A DNA stretch of 64,000 nt from Halobacteriovorax sp. DA5 (GTDB taxonomy: Bacteria; Bdellovibrionota; Bacteriovoracia; Bacteriovoracales; Bacteriovoracaceae), in assembly GCF_002903145.1 (NCBI RefSeq), contig NZ_PPDJ01000002.1, positions 310,001 through 374,000 of the forward strand, in the 5' to 3' direction. Position 1 is the stretch's first letter, and each line of letters starts with the position of its first letter. Below are positions 1-9,689 of this stretch, piece after piece. Below the pieces are notes generated by a model. It made no database searches, was not told the origin of the DNA, and saw only the letters and a list, made by a program, of their open reading frames with translations. The translations under genes were made by a program, and so were the position numbers.

Positions 1-1181
1 AGCCTATAAAGCTCACAATAACCAATGGCGCGAACATTAGCGTTTCGCTTGGTGTCGTGTAAAAGAGCACTCTCTCCAAAGAACTGGCCTTCGTGAAGAG
101 TTGCAACAACATTTCCATCACTCAGGATAACCTCAACACTTCCGTGACCAATAAGGTACATTTCGTGTCCAGTTTCACCAATATTGATTATTGTTTGGCC
201 TGGGCCATAGTATTTTTGCTCAAGGGCCGCGGCCACTTCTTTTAAGCAACTTGAACTTAGTGTTTTAAAGATAGGTAGATTACGAATAAGTTTTATATTC
301 ATATAAACTGTAAGCTCTCCTTGAAGTGCTTGAGGCAGTTCATTAATAATCTTATTATCATTTTCAGTTAATCTTTTTGTGACAAGGTGATTGTAGTAAC
401 TATAAACATTTTGCTGAAGACGTTCAGGAACGTTGTAATGCTTCATAAAACTAACTAGATCATGCATTTTTTCACGGTTTTGCTGCTTATAGCGCTCACC
501 ATCTTGGACCATCTTGTTGACTGTACCAATAACAAAACCGTAGACACCAACGCCTAAGATCATAATAACCATGGTAAAGAGACGTCCTTCATTAGTTGTT
601 GGCGTAATATCTCCATACCCAATCGTTGTCAGTGTCGTTACTGTCCAATACATGGCAGTGATATAGTGAGTTGCACGATCTTGTACAAGAGACTGGTCAA
701 TAGGAGTGATCATAATCCAGCACAGACTAATCCAGTGTACAGCAACCATAAAGAGTGTAAGTACAGCTGTAAATTTAATCATCTTAGGAACAAAGGCCAG
801 ATTTGAAACCATCTCAAAGAGACGTGCAATTCGCACTAGGCGAAAGAGCCTAAAATAAGTAAAGGCATGAAAACCAAATGCGTAACTTAAAATATCATAG
901 GGTATAGAGGCGATTAAATCGATCCCTATTAGTGCATACCACTTATTCTTATGGGCCTTAGACGTAAAACTCATATTCTGCGATCTCTTCTTACGAATTC
1001 TAATAATCAAGTCACAAACAAATAGTGAGGATACTGCAAAGTCACAAAAGAGTTGCCACTGTTGAATTTTAGTTTGAAAGATAAATGAAAACGGCGCTTC
1101 GATGGCCGTAAAGATAACTGCTGCAAAAATGATCGCATTCCATAAAATTTCTTTTCTTGTAATGTGTTTATTGTTGATCAT
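1..1181 (-). CDS. Cyclic-nucleotide-gated K+ channel, C-terminus cut by window edge
   Basis: Reading leftward from the ATG at 1181, an open frame of 393 codons runs off the left edge. It contains the S1-S4 membrane region (about residues 12-150, with an S4-like RLFRLVRIARLF at 111-122), a pore with the potassium selectivity filter TTIGYGD (185-191), an S6 helix (202-223), a C-linker and the start of a cyclic-nucleotide-binding domain (from about 300). The phosphate-binding cassette is visible as FGESALLHDTKRNANVRA (368-385), close to that of CNG/HCN channels. The product should be an inner-membrane potassium channel opened by cAMP or cGMP. Only a weak Shine-Dalgarno (AAGAG) precedes the ATG. 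Family assignment is firm; ligand and physiological role are inferred. Confidence 0.9.
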   Translation of the reverse strand, partial: MINNKHITRKEILWNAIIFAAVIFTAIEAPFSFIFQTKIQQWQLFCDFAVSSLFVCDLIIRIRKKRSQNMSFTSKAHKNKWYALIGIDLIASIPYDILSYAFGFHAFTYFRLFRLVRIARLFEMVSNLAFVPKMIKFTAVLTLFMVAVHWISLCWIMITPIDQSLVQDRATHYITAMYWTVTTLTTIGYGDITPTTNEGRLFTMVIMILGVGVYGFVIGTVNKMVQDGERYKQQNREKMHDLVSFMKHYNVPERLQQNVYSYYNHLVTKRLTENDNKIINELPQALQGELTVYMNIKLIRNLPIFKTLSSSCLKEVAAALEQKYYGPGQTIINIGETGHEMYLIGHGSVEVILSDGNVVATLHEGQFFGESALLHDTKRNANVRAIGYCELYR

Positions 1182-1373
1182 TTTGCTCTTTTTAAATGAA
1201 AATCGTTAACAGTTCCTTATTAAATAGTCGGTTATTTATTATATTTCTTTAGGCCTTTCTGGTTTATTACTTTGAATTGTTAATTTTTTGTAAACAATAA
1301 TTCGTCTTATTGACCAAATTTACGATTAATCTCTATCATATTGAGAATATTATTTTTTAGGAGTTAATCTAAA

Positions 1374-2258
1374 ATGCTAAGAATTGGTTTATTTTTACTT
1401 ACAAACATACTGGTCGTTGCCACAATCGGTATCGTTCTTAATTTACTTGGTATCCGCGGCTATATGACTGAAGCGGGGATGAATTATAATTCCCTGATCA
1501 TCATCTGTGCTGTTTGGGGACTTGGTGGGTCTTTTATATCTTTGGCCCTTTCTAAATTCATGGCAAAAATGGCCTATCGCATGACTGAGATCTCTCCAAA
1601 TGATCCTAATTATGGATGGGTTGCTCAAGCAGTTCATCAATATGCGCGCGCTAGTGGAATTAAGAACCCTGAAGTTTATATTTATAACTCAAATGAAGTA
1701 AATGCTTTTGCTACAGGGCCAAGCCGTAATAATTCAATGGTTGCGGTTTCTGCAGGTCTGCTTCATACAATGAGCCGTGATGAGGCAGAAGGTGTAATTG
1801 GCCACGAAGTCGCTCACATTGCAAATGGTGATATGGTGACAATGGCACTTGTTCAAGGTGTGGTAAACGCTTTTGTCATGATCTTATCGCGAATTGGGGC
1901 CATGGTTATCTCAAATGCACTTCGCTCTGATGACGAAGAGGGACCAGGACTTGGGCCTTTTGCCCATATGGCGCTTGTCTTTGTTCTCGATATTATTTTT
2001 GGCCTACTTGCAATGCCTATTACAATGTGGTTTTCACGCTTTCGTGAATATAGAGCAGATGCAGGAAGCGCGAAATTAGCTGGCCGTGAGAAAATGGTTG
2101 CAGCTCTTCAAAAACTTCAGCAGAGTACAAAAATGGTTGATAACTCAGATCCAAATCTTACAGCTTTTAAGATTTCGAGTGGGCCATCTTTTGCTGAGCT
2201 TTTTAGCTCTCACCCAAGCCTTGATAAGCGTATTCGCGCACTACAGACAGGCCTTTAA
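1374..2258 (+). CDS. htpX: HtpX, membrane zinc metalloprotease (M48B)
   Basis: The 294-residue product has the usual HtpX length and layout. Two N-terminal membrane helices (about 5-28 and 40-60) precede the zinc motif HEVAH (144-148), then two further hydrophobic segments (about 158-180 and 195-220), then EYRAD (E225 as the third zinc ligand). HtpX degrades misfolded membrane proteins in the inner membrane alongside FtsH, with its active site facing the cytoplasm. A good Shine-Dalgarno (TAGGAG) lies upstream of the ATG. The gene converges on the M14-like gene to its right and their 3' ends overlap by 4 bp. Confidence 0.95.
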   Translation: MLRIGLFLLTNILVVATIGIVLNLLGIRGYMTEAGMNYNSLIIICAVWGLGGSFISLALSKFMAKMAYRMTEISPNDPNYGWVAQAVHQYARASGIKNPEVYIYNSNEVNAFATGPSRNNSMVAVSAGLLHTMSRDEAEGVIGHEVAHIANGDMVTMALVQGVVNAFVMILSRIGAMVISNALRSDDEEGPGLGPFAHMALVFVLDIIFGLLAMPITMWFSRFREYRADAGSAKLAGREKMVAALQKLQQSTKMVDNSDPNLTAFKISSGPSFAELFSSHPSLDKRIRALQTGL

Positions 2259-3385
2259 GATTCCTTTAACGTAAAATTCGTAAAAGCTTCTAATATACTC
2301 ATGCCCCTTTTCACATTTGAACTTGGGGCATGATTAATGACAATACCATCACATGGTGCAATGATAGGGGAGATAACCTCTTCTAAGCTTTCAAGTTTAT
2401 CAAAGTGATAGACACTCATGATCTTTTCACCCTTCTTAAACTTTTCTCCAGGAGCTTTGTGATACTCAATAAAGCCTGCACTTGGTGAAAAGAAGCCCTT
2501 GTAATTCTTTAATTCGCAGAAGTATTGTGTATTCTCTTTTGTGTTGATTTGGTCAGAAGCAATAACACCTCTCTTTACAAGGTAATTGTAAATATTGATC
2601 GCATCTATTTGGCCGGCCTTAGAATCTATAACTTCCTCACTGCCTAACTCTAGTGTGTAGGATTCAAAAGCATTTTGACTTTGATGAACCTCATGAAACT
2701 TTACCCATGGAAAAAAGCACGCCTCATCCATTGCTCCTCCAAACTCAGGAGGTATAACGAGATGGAAAGGGAAATTAAAGTCGGCCATTTTCTCTTTAAG
2801 ATAATCTGGCCCGTAGATATAGCGACAACCTACACCTGCTGTGTGAAGATCGAGGACTATATCCGCATCACTTGCTAATTCTTGAAGAGTAATAAAGAGC
2901 TGCTTATTTTCATCGATACCATAGGCCTTGTGGTAACTTCTATATTCAGAAAATTTATTTTTAAGAAGTTCCTTATAAGCCTGCTTATTTTCACAGGCCT
3001 TAATTTCTTCTTCACTTATGAATCCTTGTCCCTCTTTTTGAGCAAAGAGGTTTAGATACATTCGATTCCAATTATCTCCTGTAATCGGGTTAAAGCGTCC
3101 ATAAGTATATGTTCCCATCTTTACTGATGTCGCATATGGGTTTGCATTAGGAATCATCCTAATTCTTGCATGTATCTCTTCGTCTTCTAAAAGGTTTAAG
3201 AGTTTGAATATTGCCATATTCCCTTGTAGCTCAGCTCCATGAACATTTGCTTGGATATAGATTGTTGGCACATTCTCATCAATTTTATCAGGTATTAAAT
3301 CGTAGATATGAATTTGGTACTGGGCGTGGTTTGTTTCATCAATTGCAATTGTGCTTTTTTCTAGTTTCCAATTAGACATACTCAA
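2255..3385 (-). CDS. Succinylglutamate desuccinylase/aspartoacylase family zinc amidohydrolase
   Basis: The 376-residue product shows the M14 AspA/AstE-type zinc site: HGAE (H49, E52) and the later DLHTAG (H181). A probable catalytic glutamate follows in TLELGSE (E246). The C-terminal third (about 290-370) looks like the beta-barrel domain of this family (PCDG near the end). Such enzymes cleave acyl groups from amino acids or deacylate related small molecules in the cytosol. Substrate is unknown, and no arginine-degradation genes are adjacent to suggest AstE. GGGAG lies about 7 nt before the ATG. The gene overlaps the end of htpX by 4 bp in a tail-to-tail arrangement. Confidence 0.85.
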   Translation of the reverse strand: MSMSNWKLEKSTIAIDETNHAQYQIHIYDLIPDKIDENVPTIYIQANVHGAELQGNMAIFKLLNLLEDEEIHARIRMIPNANPYATSVKMGTYTYGRFNPITGDNWNRMYLNLFAQKEGQGFISEEEIKACENKQAYKELLKNKFSEYRSYHKAYGIDENKQLFITLQELASDADIVLDLHTAGVGCRYIYGPDYLKEKMADFNFPFHLVIPPEFGGAMDEACFFPWVKFHEVHQSQNAFESYTLELGSEEVIDSKAGQIDAINIYNYLVKRGVIASDQINTKENTQYFCELKNYKGFFSPSAGFIEYHKAPGEKFKKGEKIMSVYHFDKLESLEEVISPIIAPCDGIVINHAPSSNVKRGMSILEAFTNFTLKES

Positions 3386-3533
3386 CTCCCTAGTGCCTCA
3401 TTTATAAGTCACTAAATTTTCGAAATTTGACAGATAACCATCTAATTATACATGAAAACCCGTAAGTTGTTTGAATTAATCAAAATTTAAATAATAATTA
3501 AGTAATTTCTGATGGCCAGACGATAAGGTAGCG

Positions 3534-6500
3534 ATGATAAAAATAAGTCGACTTTTATATTCAGCTTTTCTAGTTCTAGCAGTAGTTCTATCAACAACTG
3601 CAAGTGCTAAGGTAGGTCAACGTATTTATACGCTTGATTTAACTAAACCAGAGTATAAGAACTTTATCACGCTTCAGTACTATCATAATTCAATTGTTGA
3701 TTTTCATGAAAAAATTGAAAATGCAAGAAAGTATAAAAATCGTTATACATTCCAATTCTTAATTGAAGAAGCATACGCCGCTTCAAGTGAGTGCTTCCTT
3801 GCGGGACACAAGTCTACACTAGTAAATGGTAAGTGTCAGATCCCAAAAAGTATCTCATGTGAGACCAGTTTCTTTGGTAATAAAATTTTAAAGCTTAGAT
3901 GTAATCCTCTACTATTTGGCCCAGGTCAAGATGGGCGTGGCGCTTGTGTTAATGCTCGTCAAAAGGGAAGTAGTAGCTCTAACTTTGGTACAAGCGCATG
4001 TAAGAATTCTGCAAGCGAATATACCACTCCTCAAATTGTGAAAGAATTATTAGACGATGAAAAGAAGATGCAGGCCTTTGATGATCTTGCTTCACAAGTT
4101 GAAGAGTTTTGTCGTGATAATATGGCCGATGCTTCTTGTTTAGAACAAAAAGATAGAATTGCTAAGATTAAAGAAAGTGTTGCTAAGGCAAAAGAGAATC
4201 AAGAAGGTATTGAAAAGGGTGTTGGCCTAGGGCTTTCTAAAGGCGTCGGTATCCTTTCACGTTGTGAAAAAGATTACCGTGCACAAGCTGAAGATAATAC
4301 TCTTGGAACTTTCTTTATGAGTTCAAGAAATATTGGTGATACTCTTGTTCAAGTTGCTTGTAGTAATGACCAAGTAGTACAAAGTGTGAGTAGTTCTGAA
4401 TTAAATACTCTTTCTGAGGATTTTGGACGAATTAAGAGACACTCTTCTATTAAATCTCTTCTAGATGATAGTTTAAAAATTGGAAGTGAACTTTCAATGA
4501 AGAATTATATTCTTCATAAACTTAAGTCTGATGGTGCTAGTGAGAATAATCTTGATCGTGCAATTGATAAAATTTTAAAGGAATCTCCAAGTTTCGCACA
4601 GGAGCCTTTTTTAGGTATTCTAAATAGTGCAAAAGATGAATTTAAAAAGGCCATCGCTGATGGAAAAATCAAAAAGACTAATAAGGGAGAGTTAAGATCA
4701 AAAGTTAATGATCTACTTGATGGAATCAATAATCAATGTGATAAAATTAAGACAAAATTTCCATGTGTAACTTCATCTCAGGTAGGAAACTACTACATGG
4801 GTGATACACCATATTGTACAACTGTAAGAAGTTCTCGAGCGTATAAAGACTTTATCGCGACGCAACAGAATAATTATGTTTCTAATTTAATGAGTTTTTC
4901 TAATGAAAATCCTGATTTTAGAAAGTATTACGCAACAAATGAATTTCGTTCGAAATTTCATGCACCATCAAATGACTTTGCAAAGGACTGTGCGGAGAAA
5001 ACTTCTTTATTTGGGACAAGTAAGCCAGCAAGTGCAATTTCTACAAGTGATTTTGCAGATCTAGATAAGACTGTAAGTGAAAATATGCTTGAAGACTTAG
5101 AAGATCTTGAAGACAAGATTCCATCTTCGTCAAAAGATATTAACGATATGGATGACGATTTAAAGGATCTACTAAAGTATAGGCCATATCTTGTTGCGCA
5201 AGCATTCAAGAACAATCGTGCAATTCCAGGCCTCCAAGATATGCAAGCATCATTCCTATGCAGTCAGATGCGCGATATTTATGCCAATGATGAAACTTGG
5301 AAGCTAGCAAATATCACAATGGCCGGGGCAGGGATGGCACTATCTGGCGCCCTTGTCATGACAGGAATCGGAAGCCCAGTGGGGATTGCACTTGCTTCAG
5401 CGAGTTCTGCACTAATTGTTGGTGAGGCGGCCGTAGGTGTAAGAGAAATTAATGATGCTAATAAACAGCTTGATACAACTGATACAAAACACTCTCTTGG
5501 CCTTTCTTCAACTGAAGAAAATATTGAGGCCATTGCAGCTGCTGAGTCTCAAAAACTTAGTGGTCAGATTGCCGTTGGTTTATCACTTGTTAGTGTTGCA
5601 ACCGATGGTGTAGCTGTAGCAAGATATGGTGCTGATGCCCTGAGTGCAACAAGAGCTGGCCGAAGTGCAGGTTCTACGACTGGTGCAGCTGTCGCTAAAA
5701 CAGCTAAAGGTACACAGGTCGCGACAACAGCGACAAATGTATCTCCTGCACCAATTGGAATCTTAAATACTAAAACATTGCTGAACGCACCAAAGTCTCA
5801 ATCTGTTATAGCACTACCTCCACCTAAGGTTCTTGGACTTCCGGCACCAACGACGACGAGTAAGGCCGTTGCTGTTGTTGATGATCAGTCACAAGTTCCA
5901 GCGATGCTAAGAAGACTTGAAAACCAATCTGGTGGTAAATTAACTAATGCAAGATTCTTATCTGATAAGGTTATTCCAGAGGTGAGAAGCTATATTAATG
6001 GATTTGATGAAGCCGCTAACCCAAATGTTGTTTTCTATACGCGTTTAGGAAAGCGTATGGAAACATTAAAAGAAGGAAAACTACTTGAGGATGGAAGTGG
6101 TCTAATTATCAATAAAGGTTCTGATAATTATCAGGCCATCATTGATTCAGGACTAGGAACAGTAACTGATAAGGGTGTTGTCCTTAAGTTTGGTATTGAT
6201 ATTGATAATATTAAAATTCTTTCTGATGCTAAGACTGCTCAAGGCCAGGCAATGAGAGCAGAGAGACACTTTGTTTTTAAAGAAACTCAGCTTCCGCAAA
6301 TGAATGGAGCTGTTCGTAGTCTTGATGATGTTAAGGATAGAATCTATGATTTTTCTGGTTTAAGTGACCTTCAAAAGGCCACGACTTACCAAAATATTGA
6401 AAGTAAAATTACTCGAGGCGAGCGCCTAAGTGATATGGACTTACTTGCTTTGGCCTATCGTAAAGATGTTGCTAAAGGTGGTGAGCAAAGAGCACAGGGG

Positions 6501-7709
6501 ATTCTTGACCTTGTTACATCAAGAGATCCATCTATCATTGATAAGTTAATTAGTGGCCCAAGTGCTGCTTCAACTGCTCGTCGTGAAGTCCTAAGACAGG
6601 CGGTAAGCTCAGGTAAGCCTACGACGCCGCAAATAGCATCAACTACCTCAAATGCTCTTATTACGAGACCAGCTCGCGCTCCACATGGGACTCCGCAAGG
6701 AGCAATTGCTGGTGAGAAGGCCCTCGGACTTCCTGCTCCGACTCAAGCTAGTCTTCCTGTTCCAACAAGTCCGGGAAGCCTTATAAAGGAAACAGGACAA
6801 CGTATTGTTGATAAGGCCAGACAATTGGCCCATACAATTGCCAGAACAGATGATAAGATAGAGTTAATTAAGGCCGCTAATAAAAAAGCAAGTGATGCAA
6901 AGACAGCTAGTGACACTAAGACAGCTGTTAATGATGGAATTACAATTGAAGGTGAGTTTACAGATATTACGAATCAGGTAAATGCACCTAGATTAACTTC
7001 TGGTTCTAATGGATCAGTGAGACCTGGATTACTTGCAAACCCAGGTGTTAGACTGGCCGGTGTTCATGCTGCTCAAGGCTCAAGTGCGATTGAAGCGACT
7101 ATTGCTACAGTAGTTGAGGAATATTTAGGTGGCGGTGAGGATACTCAGCACGAGCTAGATATTAATGAGCCAGATCCACCAGCAGCAACAGAGCCTACTG
7201 ATGAAGCTCAACCTGAACCTCCAGCAGCACCGGCAAGTACAGATGCAGATATTAATATTGATTTCAATGGTTCGAAACCTGCTATTTCTGTAACTTTTGA
7301 AGCGACAAAGGTTAGTGCTTGTAAGCTTAAAAAGACATATTTTGAAGAAGATGAAGATGGTAATCGCAAAGAGAAAGTTAGCACACTTAATTCTTCACTA
7401 GAGAATGGTAAAGAATATGAGTTATCGTCTTATGACTATGCCTATATTGTCTCTGTTGAGTGTAAGGCCACAGAAGGTGACTTTAAATTAGTTACAACTG
7501 AAAACTTCAGTGATCCAAAACTATTTATTACAGGGTTAAATGAAGGTAAGGCAGAGTATGTCGTAAATGAGTGTGATGGCGAAAGTTGTGCTTCTGAAAG
7601 CTCTAATGGCCCAGGTAGAGGAGTTCCAAGACTTACTCCTGCGCAGCTTAGACAAATGGCCCCGCCTAATATTCAACTGGAAAATATTCCAATTTTAAAT
7701 ACTTTATAA
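3534..7709 (+). CDS. Large secreted protein of unknown function, 1391 residues
   Basis: I do not recognise a named family. A Sec signal peptide is clear (cleavage likely after STTASA, about residue 25). The N-terminal third is cysteine-rich (CFLAGHKS, GKCQIPKSISC) and mostly helical. A long small-residue hydrophobic stretch lies at about 593-634 and could be membrane-inserting. The region from about 760 to 1180 is rich in Ala, Thr and Pro, with the linker LGLPAPT present twice (about 767 and 1063). An acidic proline-rich linker (about 1200-1250) leads to a C-terminal cysteine-containing beta-like domain. The mosaic of globular blocks joined by repeated linkers resembles surface or effector-like proteins of predatory bacteria, but no catalytic motif is evident. 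AAGGTAG provides the ribosome site. Confidence 0.75.
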   Translation: MIKISRLLYSAFLVLAVVLSTTASAKVGQRIYTLDLTKPEYKNFITLQYYHNSIVDFHEKIENARKYKNRYTFQFLIEEAYAASSECFLAGHKSTLVNGKCQIPKSISCETSFFGNKILKLRCNPLLFGPGQDGRGACVNARQKGSSSSNFGTSACKNSASEYTTPQIVKELLDDEKKMQAFDDLASQVEEFCRDNMADASCLEQKDRIAKIKESVAKAKENQEGIEKGVGLGLSKGVGILSRCEKDYRAQAEDNTLGTFFMSSRNIGDTLVQVACSNDQVVQSVSSSELNTLSEDFGRIKRHSSIKSLLDDSLKIGSELSMKNYILHKLKSDGASENNLDRAIDKILKESPSFAQEPFLGILNSAKDEFKKAIADGKIKKTNKGELRSKVNDLLDGINNQCDKIKTKFPCVTSSQVGNYYMGDTPYCTTVRSSRAYKDFIATQQNNYVSNLMSFSNENPDFRKYYATNEFRSKFHAPSNDFAKDCAEKTSLFGTSKPASAISTSDFADLDKTVSENMLEDLEDLEDKIPSSSKDINDMDDDLKDLLKYRPYLVAQAFKNNRAIPGLQDMQASFLCSQMRDIYANDETWKLANITMAGAGMALSGALVMTGIGSPVGIALASASSALIVGEAAVGVREINDANKQLDTTDTKHSLGLSSTEENIEAIAAAESQKLSGQIAVGLSLVSVATDGVAVARYGADALSATRAGRSAGSTTGAAVAKTAKGTQVATTATNVSPAPIGILNTKTLLNAPKSQSVIALPPPKVLGLPAPTTTSKAVAVVDDQSQVPAMLRRLENQSGGKLTNARFLSDKVIPEVRSYINGFDEAANPNVVFYTRLGKRMETLKEGKLLEDGSGLIINKGSDNYQAIIDSGLGTVTDKGVVLKFGIDIDNIKILSDAKTAQGQAMRAERHFVFKETQLPQMNGAVRSLDDVKDRIYDFSGLSDLQKATTYQNIESKITRGERLSDMDLLALAYRKDVAKGGEQRAQGILDLVTSRDPSIIDKLISGPSAASTARREVLRQAVSSGKPTTPQIASTTSNALITRPARAPHGTPQGAIAGEKALGLPAPTQASLPVPTSPGSLIKETGQRIVDKARQLAHTIARTDDKIELIKAANKKASDAKTASDTKTAVNDGITIEGEFTDITNQVNAPRLTSGSNGSVRPGLLANPGVRLAGVHAAQGSSAIEATIATVVEEYLGGGEDTQHELDINEPDPPAATEPTDEAQPEPPAAPASTDADINIDFNGSKPAISVTFEATKVSACKLKKTYFEEDEDGNRKEKVSTLNSSLENGKEYELSSYDYAYIVSVECKATEGDFKLVTTENFSDPKLFITGLNEGKAEYVVNECDGESCASESSNGPGRGVPRLTPAQLRQMAPPNIQLENIPILNTL

Positions 7710-7718
7710 TTTGGTAGA

Positions 7719-8915
7719 TTATTCAACCCAATCGGCACTTGTTTTAATTGTTCTGGGAATCATAACGTCTCCTTTGTATGAAACAACTTCCGCCGGTAGA
7801 TTGTGACAAAGAAAAAATGGCATACTCTCAGTAAAGCCATAAGCGCCACATTGAGTGAAAACTAGCCAATCTCCGTAGTCACAATCTTGTGGTAATTCAA
7901 AGACCCCAAGCTTGTCCAGAGATGTGCACAAAGGACCGTGAACGTGAAATTCCTTAGTTTCTTTGGCCTTTTTATCTTCATTTAAAACACGGCAAGGAAA
8001 GGCCTGATCCGTAAGGGCCGGTCGTGCGATATGATTGATTCCGCCGTCAAGTACAAGAATCTCTTGGCCACGTACATTTTTTCGATCAATGACTTGGCTT
8101 AAATATAACCCGCATTCACCAACGGCAAAGCGTCCTAGTTCCATCCAAATTTTCTTAAGATTATGCTTCGCTTTCAAGCGCATAAGGGCAGCATTAATAT
8201 CTTTAAAATCTATTCGCGCGTCTTGATTTTGATATGGAATACCAAGGCCACCACCAAGATCAATGACCTCTGGTGTGATATTCATCTTGCTAGCAAGAGT
8301 ATTGATGCGCTCACAGGTTTTATCCCAAACCTCTTCAAGTCTTTTGGGATCAAGAATATTTCCCCATTGAAAAACATGAAAGCCAATGGCCTCTATATTT
8401 TCGTATTCATTTAAATCGATTGATGACCACGTGTCCTCATCAAGTCCAAAGGCCGTAATTTCATCTCCACCAAGAACAGACTTTTCTTGAGTATCCCATT
8501 CAAGTTGTACCCTTAAAAGGGCACGGGCCTTAATCCCTAGCTCCTTAGCTTGTTCATTTAACCACTTTAGTTGATAGATACTTTCAACAACGACACAGTT
8601 AATTTCATGCTCGAGTAGAGTTCTAATATAGCCACGAGACTTACTTGGGCCAGTAGAGATAATGTCACAAGACTTCACACCACTGGCCACAACTTGGGTA
8701 AGCTCTCCCTTGGAAGCAACATCGACGCCGATTCCAAGGTTTCTGATAAGTTTTAAAATCGAAGACAGGGGATTGGCCTTACAAGCATAGTAAAGCTTTA
8801 TACTTTCATCCTTATTGTCTGTGATATAGCGCAGATGCTCTTCAAGGGCATCTAAATCATAGAAATAAAATGATGAATCTAATCTCTTTGTTAACTTCGT
8901 TAAAACTTTTTCCAT
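7719..8915 (-). CDS. lysA: Diaminopimelate decarboxylase-type PLP enzyme (lysA by context)
   Basis: A 398-residue fold-type III PLP decarboxylase. The PLP lysine is K46 in YYACKANP, the phosphate-binding glycine loop is DLGGGLGIPY, and a late cysteine motif (GPLCTSLDKLG) is present. It is the last gene of the lysC-dapB-dapA-dapD block, so it most likely decarboxylates meso-diaminopimelate to L-lysine. Some signature positions differ from textbook LysA: HVFQWG where HIGSQ is usual, and ELGRF where EPGR is usual. A related amino-acid decarboxylase of the same superfamily is therefore possible. It starts 12 nt after dapD ends and lacks a strong Shine-Dalgarno, as expected for a coupled distal gene. 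Confidence 0.82.
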   Translation of the reverse strand: MEKVLTKLTKRLDSSFYFYDLDALEEHLRYITDNKDESIKLYYACKANPLSSILKLIRNLGIGVDVASKGELTQVVASGVKSCDIISTGPSKSRGYIRTLLEHEINCVVVESIYQLKWLNEQAKELGIKARALLRVQLEWDTQEKSVLGGDEITAFGLDEDTWSSIDLNEYENIEAIGFHVFQWGNILDPKRLEEVWDKTCERINTLASKMNITPEVIDLGGGLGIPYQNQDARIDFKDINAALMRLKAKHNLKKIWMELGRFAVGECGLYLSQVIDRKNVRGQEILVLDGGINHIARPALTDQAFPCRVLNEDKKAKETKEFHVHGPLCTSLDKLGVFELPQDCDYGDWLVFTQCGAYGFTESMPFFLCHNLPAEVVSYKGDVMIPRTIKTSADWVE

Positions 8916-8927
8916 TAAAAATTTGCC

Positions 8928-9689
8928 TTATCTTAAAAATGCTTCTAGCTCAAGTGAGGCATCTGATTTTTCATCACGGTATTTAACAATCATGGCACAG
9001 TTCATTGAAAGGCCCATATCTCTTGCCCATGAAAGCTTCTCGTTAACAGGTCTTGTTCCTGGAACGACAATTGCGCCTTCTGGAATTGGCTCACCTGGTT
9101 CAAGTCTTCTTTCATTAACACAATCATATACCGGAACACCTTTTGATAAGATAACCCCTGGAGCAATAACAGCGCGTTTTAAAACTTGAATTCCTTCAAC
9201 GATAACTGCACCGGCACCGATAAAAGCATCATCTTCAATGATTACAGGAGCAAGGCCAATTGGCTCAAGAACGCCACCAATTTGTACTCCTGCACTTAGG
9301 TGAACATTTTTACCAATCTGTGCACATGAGCCGACAAGAGCGTGAGAATCGACCATTGTTCCTTCATCAACATAAGCTCCGATATTTATATATGCAGGAG
9401 GCATGATAATAACACCACTAGAAACATACGCTCCACGACGTACACTTGATCCACCTGGAACCATACGAACACCACGGTCTACACTAAATTTTTGTGCTGG
9501 AATATTGTGTTTGTCGACAAAGCCTGGCCAGCCAAATTCAGATTGTTCAACATTTTTTCCAGCTTTAAAAACCTCAAGGATCATTTGTTTTACTTCAGTG
9601 TTCGCAACCCACTTACCATCAACTTTAGAAGCTGATCTTAAAGTTCCACTCTCAAGTCCTAAAAGGATTTCATCTACAGTCATTGTCAT
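8928..9689 (-). CDS. dapD: Tetrahydrodipicolinate N-succinyltransferase DapD
   Basis: This enzyme succinylates tetrahydrodipicolinate with succinyl-CoA in the succinylase branch of lysine and diaminopimelate synthesis. The middle of the protein is a left-handed beta-helix of hexapeptide repeats (IGAYVDEGTMVDSHALVGSC and following, then FIGAGAVIVEGIQV). The C-terminal APGVILSKGVPVYD and ERRLEPGEPIPEGAIVVPG segment is typical of DapD. I place the start at the ATG at 9689 rather than 9704. It forms a TAATG overlap with the dapA stop and sits 9 nt after GGAG, giving 253 residues. The matching dapC and dapE are not in the window. Confidence 0.93.
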   Translation of the reverse strand: MTMTVDEILLGLESGTLRSASKVDGKWVANTEVKQMILEVFKAGKNVEQSEFGWPGFVDKHNIPAQKFSVDRGVRMVPGGSSVRRGAYVSSGVIIMPPAYINIGAYVDEGTMVDSHALVGSCAQIGKNVHLSAGVQIGGVLEPIGLAPVIIEDDAFIGAGAVIVEGIQVLKRAVIAPGVILSKGVPVYDCVNERRLEPGEPIPEGAIVVPGTRPVNEKLSWARDMGLSMNCAMIVKYRDEKSDASLELEAFLR

